Source of the DNA: WTFY01 sp964614915 | Lineage (GTDB): Bacteria; Pseudomonadota; Gammaproteobacteria; UBA4575 | Direction of reading: 5' to 3' | DNA length: 64,000 bases | Assembly: GCA_964614915.1 (NCBI GenBank) | Contig: CAZTNC010000007.1 | Location: 78,305-142,304, forward strand | Part shown: one piece after another, positions 1 to 8,291 of the stretch | How the letters are laid out: each line of letters starts with the position of its first letter | Numbering within the stretch: position 1 is the stretch's first letter | Notes under the pieces: model-generated | Told to the model about the DNA's origin: nothing | The model's input: the letters and a program-made list of their open reading frames with translations, nothing else | Database searches by the model: none | Translations under genes and position numbers: made by a program

Positions 1-2135
1 GCGACCAGCTCAAGCGGCTGGGCTTCGCCTATGACTGGAGCCGTGAGCTTGCCACGTGCAGCCCGGAATACTACCGCTGGGAGCAGTGGTTCTTCACCCG
101 GCTCTACGAGAAAGGCCTGGTCTACAAGAAAAAGGCCATCGTCAACTGGGATCCGGTGGACCAGACCGTGCTCGCTAATGAGCAGGTGATCGACGGGCGC
201 GGCTGGCGCTCGGGTGCCGTGATCGAGCGCAAGGAAGTGACCCAGTGGTTTCTGAGGATCACGGCCTATGCCGAGGAGTTGCTGGACGACCTGAAACAGC
301 TGGACGGCTGGCCGGAGCGGGTGCGGACCATGCAGGCCAACTGGATCGGTCGCTCGGAGGGCGTGGAAATCGTCTTTTCCGTGGAAGACCAGCAGGACCT
401 CCAGGTATTCACCACCCGCCCAGACACCCTGTTTGGCGTCACGTGCCTCGCCGTTGCCCCGGAGCATGCGCTTGCCGTGCATGCTGGCGAAAGCTCTTCG
501 CAAGTGGCCGAATTTCTGAAGGAGTGCGCCCAGACCCGGACCTCCGAGGCCGAGATCAGCACGCTGGAGAAAAAGGGGATCGACACAGGCCTGCATGCAG
601 TCCATCCGCTGACTTCCGAGAAAGTCCCGATCTGGGTCGCGAACTTCGTCCTGATCGAGTACGGCTCGGGTGCCGTGATGATGGTGCCCGCCCATGACCA
701 GCGTGACTGGGAGTTTGCCAGCAAGTTCCAGTTGCCGATCAAACCCGTCGTGTTCCCGAACAAGGACAGCCTCGACATCGATCTTTCCAAGGGTGCCTTT
801 CTCGAGAAAGGTTGGCTGCACAATTCCGGCCAGTTCGACTGCCTGGATTCTCGCCAGGCATTCGATGCCATTGCCAGTCTGCTCGAGTCCGAGGGCAAGG
901 GGCAGCGACAGGTGAACTACCGTCTGCGCGACTGGGGCATATCCCGGCAACGCTACTGGGGGTGCCCGATCCCCGTGATTCATTGCGATGACTGCGGGAT
1001 CGTGCCGGTGCCGGATGAGGACTTGCCGGTGCGACTGCCTGAAGAGGTCGACTTTGACGGTGCGGGCTCGCCCCTGAAATCGTTACCGGCGTTTCATGAA
1101 GTCGAGTGCCCGAAGTGCCGCGCATCCGCTACCCGCGAAACAGACACGTTCGATACCTTTTTTGAGTCAAGCTGGTATTTCGCACGCTATTGCTGTGCGG
1201 GGAACGACACCTCCATGCTGGATGACAGGGTGCAGTACTGGATGCCGGTGGATCAGTACGTCGGCGGCATCGAGCATGCCGTGCTGCATCTTCTGTATGC
1301 CCGGTTTTTCAACAAGCTGATGCGCGATCTGGGGCTGTGTGAAAACGATGAACCCTTCGTCAAGCTGCTGACCCAGGGCATGGTCTTGAAGGACGGTACG
1401 AAAATGTCGAAGTCCAAGGGCAACACCGTGGACCCCGAGGCACTGATCAACCGCTACGGGGCGGATACCGTGCGCCTGTTCGTGATGTTTGCGGCCCCGC
1501 CCGAACACAACATGGAATGGTCGGACTCCGCGGTCGAGGGCGCATACCGGTTCATCAACAGACTGTGGCGCATGGTCGAGGGGCATGCCGAACTCGGCAC
1601 AGTCAACACCGACAGCGTGACCCAGGAGGAGCCGAGCGAAGCGCAGGTAAACCTGCGCCGCAAGATCCATGAAACGATCCAGAAAGTCACCGACGACATG
1701 GGCCGGCGTTATGCTTTTAACACGGCCATTGCCGCAAACATGGAACTGGTCAACGAGGTGAACAGCTTCGAGGATGATTCACTACCCGGGCGCGCCATCT
1801 GCCAGGAGGCACTGGAATCGGTGGTGTTGATGCTTGCGCCTGTCTTACCGCACGTCTGTCATATACTATGGCAGCGGCTGGGCCATGAGGAGCCGGTCGA
1901 CCAGGCAGCTTGGCCCGGTGTCGATACGCAGGCCCTGAAAAAGGACGTCATCGAGATGGTGGTGCAGGTCAATGGCAAGAAGCGTGCAACCATACAGGTC
2001 GCTGTAGGTACGGATGACGCCGGTATCGAGAAGGTGGCCCTGGATCACGAGAGCGTCATGCGCTTTATCGAGAACAAAAAGATTGTGAAGGTCATTGTTG
2101 TGCCTAATCGCATCGTCAATATCGTTGTACACTAG
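1..2135 (+). CDS. leuS: Leucyl-tRNA synthetase (5' end outside window)
   Basis: Class I aminoacyl-tRNA synthetase that charges tRNA-Leu in the cytoplasm. The reading frame is open from base 3, so about 710 residues are present. The family is about 860 residues, so roughly 150 N-terminal residues with the HIGH motif lie before the window. The CP1 editing domain shows the threonine-rich motif TTRPDT (bases about 411-428). Zinc-ribbon CxxC pairs (CDDC, CPKC) follow near 985-1120. KMSKS, which binds ATP, is encoded at 1401-1415, followed by the anticodon-binding helical region. The stop is four bases before lptE, the usual leuS-lptE arrangement. Identification is secure. Confidence 0.97.
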   Translation, partial: DQLKRLGFAYDWSRELATCSPEYYRWEQWFFTRLYEKGLVYKKKAIVNWDPVDQTVLANEQVIDGRGWRSGAVIERKEVTQWFLRITAYAEELLDDLKQLDGWPERVRTMQANWIGRSEGVEIVFSVEDQQDLQVFTTRPDTLFGVTCLAVAPEHALAVHAGESSSQVAEFLKECAQTRTSEAEISTLEKKGIDTGLHAVHPLTSEKVPIWVANFVLIEYGSGAVMMVPAHDQRDWEFASKFQLPIKPVVFPNKDSLDIDLSKGAFLEKGWLHNSGQFDCLDSRQAFDAIASLLESEGKGQRQVNYRLRDWGISRQRYWGCPIPVIHCDDCGIVPVPDEDLPVRLPEEVDFDGAGSPLKSLPAFHEVECPKCRASATRETDTFDTFFESSWYFARYCCAGNDTSMLDDRVQYWMPVDQYVGGIEHAVLHLLYARFFNKLMRDLGLCENDEPFVKLLTQGMVLKDGTKMSKSKGNTVDPEALINRYGADTVRLFVMFAAPPEHNMEWSDSAVEGAYRFINRLWRMVEGHAELGTVNTDSVTQEEPSEAQVNLRRKIHETIQKVTDDMGRRYAFNTAIAANMELVNEVNSFEDDSLPGRAICQEALESVVLMLAPVLPHVCHILWQRLGHEEPVDQAAWPGVDTQALKKDVIEMVVQVNGKKRATIQVAVGTDDAGIEKVALDHESVMRFIENKKIVKVIVVPNRIVNIVVH

Positions 2136-2139
2136 CGCC

Positions 2140-2637
2140 ATGCGGTATATCACGGCATTCACGGCATTGACCCTGCTCCTGTTTAGTCTGCTGCCAGGCT
2201 GCGGATTCCGGCTGGCCGGTAGCGGGGATTCTGCCCACCTGCAGAACGTCTTTGTGCAAGGTGGGCCTGCAAGTCATGAGCTGGTGCATTTTGTTCGTGG
2301 ATCCCTGGGGACAGGCCAGGTCGATGTGACAGAGCCTGACCACGCGGCCATCCATCTACACATTTTGTCAGAGGAAACATCCAGGGAAGTGCTTTCACTC
2401 GATGCCAGCGGCAAGGCGCGCGAATATGATCTGATGCTCAATGTGGCCTTCGATGTCAGGCATGCGAACAGCGATGATTCACTGTCCCGGCAAAAGATTC
2501 AGATCCACCGGGTGCTGGTGTTTGACAAGTACGATATGCTCGGTTCAGGCGAAGAAGAGCAGCAACTGCTCCACGAGATGCGAAAGGAAGCCGCGCAACG
2601 GATCGTGCGACGCGTGCAGGCAGTCTCCCCGGATTAG
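2140..2637 (+). CDS. lptE: LPS-assembly lipoprotein LptE
   Basis: Outer-membrane lipoprotein that plugs the LptD barrel during lipopolysaccharide export. The ATG at 2140 gives 165 residues with a short basic N-terminus, a hydrophobic core and a lipobox (LPGC, acylated Cys21), followed by the typical GFRLAG sequence. An upstream in-frame ATG at 2095 inside leuS would bury the signal peptide and was rejected. The gene follows leuS by four bases, as in most gammaproteobacteria. In relatives holA comes next; here an inverted dehydrogenase gene intervenes. Confidence 0.9.
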   Translation: MRYITAFTALTLLLFSLLPGCGFRLAGSGDSAHLQNVFVQGGPASHELVHFVRGSLGTGQVDVTEPDHAAIHLHILSEETSREVLSLDASGKAREYDLMLNVAFDVRHANSDDSLSRQKIQIHRVLVFDKYDMLGSGEEEQQLLHEMRKEAAQRIVRRVQAVSPD

Positions 2638-2654
2638 CAGACTGAACGTTTCTC

Positions 2655-3533
2655 CTACTTGATCTCGCCAAGAATTATTTTGGCAATGGCGGCAGAGTCC
2701 AACTCGCCGTTGCCCGTTTCGACAATCTTTTCCAGATAATCCGCCACCAGGTCCGTGCCGGGTATGGATATGCCGTTTTCCCGCGCACTGTGCAGGGCGA
2801 TCTCCAGGTCTTTGTGGTGTAGCGCGGCCTTGAAACCGGGGCGGTAGGCATTGTCCAGCATGCGTTTGCCATGGACCTCGAGAATCCTGCTGTATGCGAA
2901 CCCGCCCATCAGGGCCTCGCGTACCTTGGCAGGATCGACCCCTGAGGATCTCGCCAGCAGGAAGGCCTCGGCCACCGCGGACATGGTCTGCGCAACAAGA
3001 ATCTGGTTACAGGCCTTGGCGACCTGTCCAGCTCCGTGATCCCCGACGTGCGTGATATTTTTGCCGAGGCACTGAAGCACCGGCAATGCCTGGGCGAACA
3101 GATCGTCCTTGCCTCCGACCATGATCGACAGGGTGCCATCGATGGCGCCCTGTTCTCCGCCTGAGACCGGGGCATCCAGCATTTCAATATTTTTGCTGCC
3201 CAATTGCATGGCAAGGCTGCGGGTCTCCTCCGGGGAAATCGTGCTCATGTCGATGACCAGGTGACCGGGCTGTGCACCGCGAATGATGCCGGCTTCCCCG
3301 ACGATCACTTCCCGGACATCGGGGGTGTCCGAGACCATCGTGATGGTGATGTCGCAATGCCGTGCCAGTTCCGCAGGCGTTTCGAATCGGTGCACCGGCC
3401 GGGATTCGAAAGGCTGCAGCGAACCTGCCCGGCGTGCGTAGAACGCAAGTTTGTAGTTAGCCTGGAGCAGGTTCATAGCCATCGGCCGGCCCATGATGCC
3501 TGTTCCAATCATGCCGATCGTTTCAATGTTCAT
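2655..3533 (-). CDS. 3-hydroxyisobutyrate dehydrogenase family protein (GarR/GlxR-like)
   Basis: NAD(P)-dependent beta-hydroxyacid dehydrogenase of 292 residues, the normal family length. Seen: the Rossmann motif GTGIMG (residues 10-15), the substrate-binding motif DAPVSGG (120-126) and the catalytic Lys173 in GAGQVAKACNQ. Members reduce tartronate semialdehyde, succinic semialdehyde or related compounds; the sequence alone does not fix the substrate. I chose the start MNIETIG because longer in-frame versions add residues before the nucleotide-binding strand. The gene is inverted between lptE and holA, which are normally adjacent, and is divergent from holA across about 120 bases. No glyoxylate or glycerate genes lie nearby. 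Confidence 0.85.
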   Translation of the reverse strand: MNIETIGMIGTGIMGRPMAMNLLQANYKLAFYARRAGSLQPFESRPVHRFETPAELARHCDITITMVSDTPDVREVIVGEAGIIRGAQPGHLVIDMSTISPEETRSLAMQLGSKNIEMLDAPVSGGEQGAIDGTLSIMVGGKDDLFAQALPVLQCLGKNITHVGDHGAGQVAKACNQILVAQTMSAVAEAFLLARSSGVDPAKVREALMGGFAYSRILEVHGKRMLDNAYRPGFKAALHHKDLEIALHSARENGISIPGTDLVADYLEKIVETGNGELDSAAIAKIILGEIK

Positions 3534-3652
3534 TGTTGAAATGCCTGCACTTTTCAAAGCGCAAAGCTTACCACGAGGATTGTATTGCTCACTGGCTTTC
3601 ATGTAACGTCTGTACTTGGTTTCAGGTATGCCAGCCCCCGGGTATTTTCAGC

Positions 3653-4660
3653 ATGCAAATACGATTTTCACAATTGAAGACCTGTCTTGAACGGACCGAG
3701 GTTGGGGTTTTTCTGGTCACAGGCGATGAGCCGTACCAGCACATGCTCGCCGTGGACATGTTTCGCAGTCACAAGGAAAAGTCAGGGTTTACCGACAGGA
3801 AAATACTCACCGTCGAACCCGGGTTCGACTGGTCCGAACTGGATGCGGCCCGGCACGCATTGTCCCTGTTCGGTGAGCAAACCCTTGTCGACTTGCGGAT
3901 TCCGACCGGCAAACCCGGGGCCACCGGTTCGAAAGCGATTGTAAGCTTTGTCCAGGATCTTCACCCGGATGTCGCCTTGCTGGTCCAGGCGCCTCGTTTG
4001 GACCGCAGTGCAATGCATTCCGCGTGGGTCAAGGCCATCGACAAGGCAGGAGTCCTGGTGAGGGTCTGGCCCTTGAATTATGCAGAAACGGAAAACTGGA
4101 TCCGGAAAAGGCTGAGCAGCGAAGGGTTTGTGGCTGGGCGCGATGTCGTTGCATTCATTGCCCAGCAGGTGGAGGGGAATTTGCTGGCCGCCCGGCAGGA
4201 ACTTGAGAAAATCGCACTGGTCGTTGAAGACAAGGAATTGACGCTTGAAACCGTGAGCCGGGTGCTGACAGACAGCAGCCATTACTCTCTAAAGGAACTC
4301 ACGGAGGTGCTGGCCACCCGGCAAGTCGCGCGGCTTGTGCGCATTCTGCACGGGCTTGAAAAAGAAGACGTCAAGCCGCCCCTGCTGTTGTGGGCCATGA
4401 CGGAGCAGGCCCGAAAAATCGCCGAAACCCGGCAGTCCTCGCCGGGGATTCCGGCCTCGTCACGCACTTCGGACCCTCTCACTCGCCTGAGTCGTGTCCA
4501 TCAGCAATGCATTGATGTGAGCCAAGGCACACAGGCCCCGGGAAGTGCCGATTTGCTCCGGCAATGCGCCTGGGTGGACCGGGTCATCAAGGGCCGGGGC
4601 GACGGAAATCCATGGCATGAACTGATACAATTGGGGATCGCCATACAAATGGCCGGATAA
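3653..4660 (+). CDS. holA: DNA polymerase III subunit delta
   Basis: Delta subunit of the clamp loader, which opens the beta sliding clamp at the replication fork. The ATG at 3653 gives 335 residues (E. coli HolA has 343), starting MQIRFSQL, with the early LVTGDEPYQ segment typical of the family. The longer in-frame extension to 3533 has no family character. It precedes proA and nadD, as in many gammaproteobacteria. The region divergent to the dehydrogenase gene (3534-3652) probably holds its promoter; I saw no clear -35/-10. Confidence 0.92.
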   Translation: MQIRFSQLKTCLERTEVGVFLVTGDEPYQHMLAVDMFRSHKEKSGFTDRKILTVEPGFDWSELDAARHALSLFGEQTLVDLRIPTGKPGATGSKAIVSFVQDLHPDVALLVQAPRLDRSAMHSAWVKAIDKAGVLVRVWPLNYAETENWIRKRLSSEGFVAGRDVVAFIAQQVEGNLLAARQELEKIALVVEDKELTLETVSRVLTDSSHYSLKELTEVLATRQVARLVRILHGLEKEDVKPPLLLWAMTEQARKIAETRQSSPGIPASSRTSDPLTRLSRVHQQCIDVSQGTQAPGSADLLRQCAWVDRVIKGRGDGNPWHELIQLGIAIQMAG

Positions 4661-4709
4661 CCGGCTTTTCGCTGGTACAGCGGCATTCATCGACATACTT
4701 CAGCAAATT

Positions 4710-5993
4710 ATGGACAACACGGCACAGGACCAGAACGGCTCACTGCAGCGCTACATCGCTGATGTCACCCGGCGTGCAGCGGCTGCAAAAAACGAGGTTG
4801 CGCACGCAAGTGCGGACACCAAGAATCAGGTCCTGAAAGAGATCGGCCGGCAGATTCTTGCCTCGAGCAACATGCTCAGGAAAGAAAACGGGCGGGACCT
4901 GCAGGCAGGCAAAGAGCACGGCCTGAGTCAGGCCATGCTGGATCGGCTGGAACTGACGGACGGACGGATCCGTGCCATGGCCGAGGGCCTCGAACAGGTG
5001 GCCTCATTGCCTGATCCGGTAGGCCAGATGACTTCGATGGAATCGCGCCCCAGTGGAATCCGGGTTGGAAAAATGCGCGTGGCCATTGGTGTGATCCTGA
5101 TCATCTACGAGTCGCGTCCCAATGTCACCGCAGATGCCGCCGCCCTGTGCATCAAGTCCGGCAATGCCACGATCCTGCGAGGGGGGTCCGAGGCACTGCA
5201 TTCCAATCATGCCATCGCAAACTGTATTCATGCCGGCCTTGACCGGGCAGGACTTTCCAGGGATATCGTTCAGGTGATTGAGACGCCCGACCGTGCGGCG
5301 GTCGGAGAGTTGCTGAAGGCCCGGGAGGACATCGATATCGTGATCCCAAGAGGGGGCAAGGAACTCATCGAGCGGATCATCCGAGAGTCGTCAATTCCGC
5401 TGATCAAGCATCTGCACGGTGTCTGCCATGTCTACATTCATGAGGAAGCTGATGCGGACATGGCCGTGGCCATCGCGGTCAATGCCAAGACCCATCGTTT
5501 CGGGGTCTGCAATGCCATGGAAACACTGCTGGTGGACCATGCGATCGCAGGTGAACTCTTGCCGCGGATCAAGGCACAGCTGGATGAAAAGGGCGTGGAA
5601 GTGCGGGGTTGCGAAAGGACTTGTGCACTGTTGACGGGGGTCTCGGCGGCTAGCGAGGAGGACTGGTATGAAGAGTATCTGGGACCGGTGCTGGCTGTTC
5701 GCATCGTTGATGGAATGACACAGGCCATCGATCATATCGAGACCTACGGCTCGCAGCACACCGATGCGGTCGTCACGGACAATGATGAGGTCGCACAGAA
5801 GTTTTTGCGTGAAGTGGACTCGAGTTCGGTGATGGTCAATGCTTCGACGCGCTTTGCGGACGGCTTCGAATATGGCCTGGGTGCAGAAATCGGAATCAGC
5901 ACGGACAAGCTGCATGCCCGTGGTCCGGTCGGTCTGGAGGGGCTGACTTCCCAGAAGTTCATCGTGCTCGGCGACGGCAACATACGTGAATAA
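4710..5993 (+). CDS. proA: Gamma-glutamyl phosphate reductase
   Basis: Second step of proline biosynthesis: NADPH-dependent reduction of gamma-glutamyl phosphate to glutamate semialdehyde. The 427 residues match the family length (about 417). The aldehyde-dehydrogenase fold contains IIYESRPNVTADA in the cofactor region and the catalytic cysteine Cys267 in the segment RFGVCNAMETLL. It lies 49 bases after holA and before nadD, a common order. The partner proB is not in the window. Confidence 0.96.
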   Translation: MDNTAQDQNGSLQRYIADVTRRAAAAKNEVAHASADTKNQVLKEIGRQILASSNMLRKENGRDLQAGKEHGLSQAMLDRLELTDGRIRAMAEGLEQVASLPDPVGQMTSMESRPSGIRVGKMRVAIGVILIIYESRPNVTADAAALCIKSGNATILRGGSEALHSNHAIANCIHAGLDRAGLSRDIVQVIETPDRAAVGELLKAREDIDIVIPRGGKELIERIIRESSIPLIKHLHGVCHVYIHEEADADMAVAIAVNAKTHRFGVCNAMETLLVDHAIAGELLPRIKAQLDEKGVEVRGCERTCALLTGVSAASEEDWYEEYLGPVLAVRIVDGMTQAIDHIETYGSQHTDAVVTDNDEVAQKFLREVDSSSVMVNASTRFADGFEYGLGAEIGISTDKLHARGPVGLEGLTSQKFIVLGDGNIRE

Positions 5994-6038
5994 GCTGTAC
6001 CGGTATCAGGAGATTTGCTTTCAGGCCAAGTGGCCCGT

Positions 6039-6716
6039 ATGTCTGGTTCGGACCTGATTGACCGGAATACAGATGTGTTGGGCATATTCGGTGGCGTATT
6101 CGATCCGGTTCACTTCGGGCACATAAAGCCTTTGCTTGCGCTGCAGGCGCGTTTTGGTTTCGAGCAAATCCGGTTCATCCCCTGTCGGGAAGCCCCTCAC
6201 AAGAAAGCTGCCGGTGCAAGTGCGCAACACAGATGCAACATGCTCGCTCTTGTGACCCATTCAATTCCCGAATTTGTTGTAGACGATCGCGAGTTGCAAC
6301 GACCCGGCCCGTCGTACACGATCGACACGCTGAGGGAACTTCGTGAAGAGATCGGTGCCACACAGGGACTGGTCCTGATCCTGGGTATCGATGCTTTTTC
6401 GAGTTTCTGCAGCTGGCACAAATTTGATGAAATCCTTTCGATTTGTCATATCATGTTATTGCGTCGTCCCGGCTACAGGCTTGCGGGAAGGGGTTGCGAG
6501 CACGAGCTCTATGAAAAGCACGCTACGGACCAGATAACAAACGTTCTCCAGGCTCCCCATGGATCGATCTATCTCAGTGACGAACAGGAATTCGAAATCT
6601 CCTCATCCGTCATCCGCCAGTGCGTTGCAGATGGCCGACAGCCGCGCTACCTGCTGCCCGGCAATGTATGGGACTATATCTGCAAACATGATCTGTACCG
6701 GGACCCGAAGGCATGA
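6039..6716 (+). CDS. nadD: Nicotinate-nucleotide adenylyltransferase
   Basis: Makes deamido-NAD from nicotinate mononucleotide and ATP. The protein is 225 residues with GGVFDPVHFGH near the N-terminus (HxGH-type ATP-binding site, residues 25-28) and an SSSVIR segment in the C-terminal ISSTxIR-like position. I preferred the ATG at 6039; a TTG at 6015 has an AGGAGA only one base away, which is too close. In relatives rsfS, rlmH and often maf follow nadD; here rng follows after 69 bases with none of them. Confidence 0.93.
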   Translation: MSGSDLIDRNTDVLGIFGGVFDPVHFGHIKPLLALQARFGFEQIRFIPCREAPHKKAAGASAQHRCNMLALVTHSIPEFVVDDRELQRPGPSYTIDTLRELREEIGATQGLVLILGIDAFSSFCSWHKFDEILSICHIMLLRRPGYRLAGRGCEHELYEKHATDQITNVLQAPHGSIYLSDEQEFEISSSVIRQCVADGRQPRYLLPGNVWDYICKHDLYRDPKA

Positions 6717-6785
6717 GCCGTACACGCTGCAAACCCGGCAGGATGCGGCCATCGCGGCATCCCGGAGGGCGTGGGGAAAATCACC

Positions 6786-8291
6786 ATGAGTGAAGAAATC
6801 CTGATCAATGTCACACCCCAGGAGACGCGTGTTGCAGTCGTTGAAAGCGGCCTGCTGCAGGAAGTACAGGTCGAACGCGTCGGCAAACAGGGCCTGGTCG
6901 GGAATATTTTCAAGGGGTGCGTCAGCAAGGTCATGCCCGGCATGGACGCAGCATTTGTCGATATCGGGCTGCCCAAGGCTGCTTTTCTTCACAGTTCCGA
7001 TGTTGCCTACCTGCCCAAGCCTTCGGGCAGCAGCTCGGTCCTGCTGTCGGCACCCGAAGAGGGCCTGCTGCCACCCCAGAACGAGTCCATCGCGAACCTG
7101 CTTCACGAAGGGCAGCAGTTGCTGGTCCAGGTGATCAAGGATCAGCTGGGTACGAAAGGCGCCCGCCTGACTACCAGTATCACCGTTCCCTCCCGCTACA
7201 TGGTGCTGTTGCCATATTCGAACGACATCCGGCTGTCCGTACGCATTGAGGACCCGCAAGAGCGCAGCCGCCTGATTGAAACCACCCAGGGCCTGCTGGA
7301 TGAGTTGAACGCGAAATGTGGCTGTATCCTGAGGACGGCTGCAGAGGGCATGAGCGAGTCGGACCTGAGAAGGGATTTGAAGTTCTTGCTGGATCTCTGG
7401 GACACGATTGTCGAGAAGGTCATGCGCATGTCATCCGTTAACCAGGTGTATTCCGATCTGCCGTTGATGGTGCGCACCTTGCGTGACCTTTCGGTCGAGG
7501 ATCTCGACGTGGTCAGGGTGGATTCGCGTTCGGCGTTTGAGGCCGTGCAGGAGTTTTCCAAGAAACTGGTCCCCGAAATTGCGGATCGCATTTCGCATTA
7601 TTCGGGGGCTCGCCCGATATTCGAGCTTTATTCCATTGAAGAGGAGCTGCAGAAATCCCTGCACAGGAAGGTGGAGCTCAAGTCCGGGGGTTATCTGATT
7701 TTTGACCAGACCGAGGCGATGACCACCATCGATATCAACACGGGCGGTTTCGTAGGCCACCGCAATCTGGAGGAAACGATCTACAAGACCAACCTGGAGG
7801 CCGCCCAGGCCATTGCGCGCCAACTGCGGCTGCGCAATCTGGGGGGCATCATTATCATCGATTTCATTGACATGGAAAACGAGGAGCACACGCGTCAGGT
7901 CATGCGCACCCTCGAGAAATTCCTGGAGAAGGATCGCGCCAAGAGCCAGGTGTATGACGTATCGCCTCTCGGTCTGGTTGAAATGACACGCAAGCGCACC
8001 CGTGAGAGCCTGGAGCATATCCTGTGTGAGCCGTGCATTACCTGTGCAGGCCGCGGCTACATCAAGACACCTGAGACGGTCTGCTTTGAGCTGTTTCGGG
8101 AAATCATGCGCGAGGCACGGCAGTATGAAACCGACCGGCTGCTGGTGCTTGCCTCGCAATCCGTGATCGACCTCTTGCTGGACGAGGAATCGTCCAGTCT
8201 TGCCGAGCTCGAAGACCATATCGGCAAGGCCATCAAGTTACAGGTTGAGTCCCTGTACTCGCAGGAACAGTTTGATGTTGTGCCCTTGTGA
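6786..8291 (+). CDS. rng: Ribonuclease G
   Basis: Endoribonuclease of the RNase E/G family, involved in 16S rRNA 5' maturation and mRNA turnover. The protein is 501 residues, RNase G size and without the long RNase E scaffold. An S1 RNA-binding domain covers about residues 40-120. Metal-binding aspartates are Asp316 (TIDINTGGF) and Asp359 (IIIIDFIDM). The zinc-link region is CEPCITC near residue 415. The ATG at 6786 is chosen over a GTG at 6771 because MSEEILINV matches family N-termini. The last four bases overlap yhdP, so the two are probably co-translated. Confidence 0.95.
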   Translation: MSEEILINVTPQETRVAVVESGLLQEVQVERVGKQGLVGNIFKGCVSKVMPGMDAAFVDIGLPKAAFLHSSDVAYLPKPSGSSSVLLSAPEEGLLPPQNESIANLLHEGQQLLVQVIKDQLGTKGARLTTSITVPSRYMVLLPYSNDIRLSVRIEDPQERSRLIETTQGLLDELNAKCGCILRTAAEGMSESDLRRDLKFLLDLWDTIVEKVMRMSSVNQVYSDLPLMVRTLRDLSVEDLDVVRVDSRSAFEAVQEFSKKLVPEIADRISHYSGARPIFELYSIEEELQKSLHRKVELKSGGYLIFDQTEAMTTIDINTGGFVGHRNLEETIYKTNLEAAQAIARQLRLRNLGGIIIIDFIDMENEEHTRQVMRTLEKFLEKDRAKSQVYDVSPLGLVEMTRKRTRESLEHILCEPCITCAGRGYIKTPETVCFELFREIMREARQYETDRLLVLASQSVIDLLLDEESSSLAELEDHIGKAIKLQVESLYSQEQFDVVPL

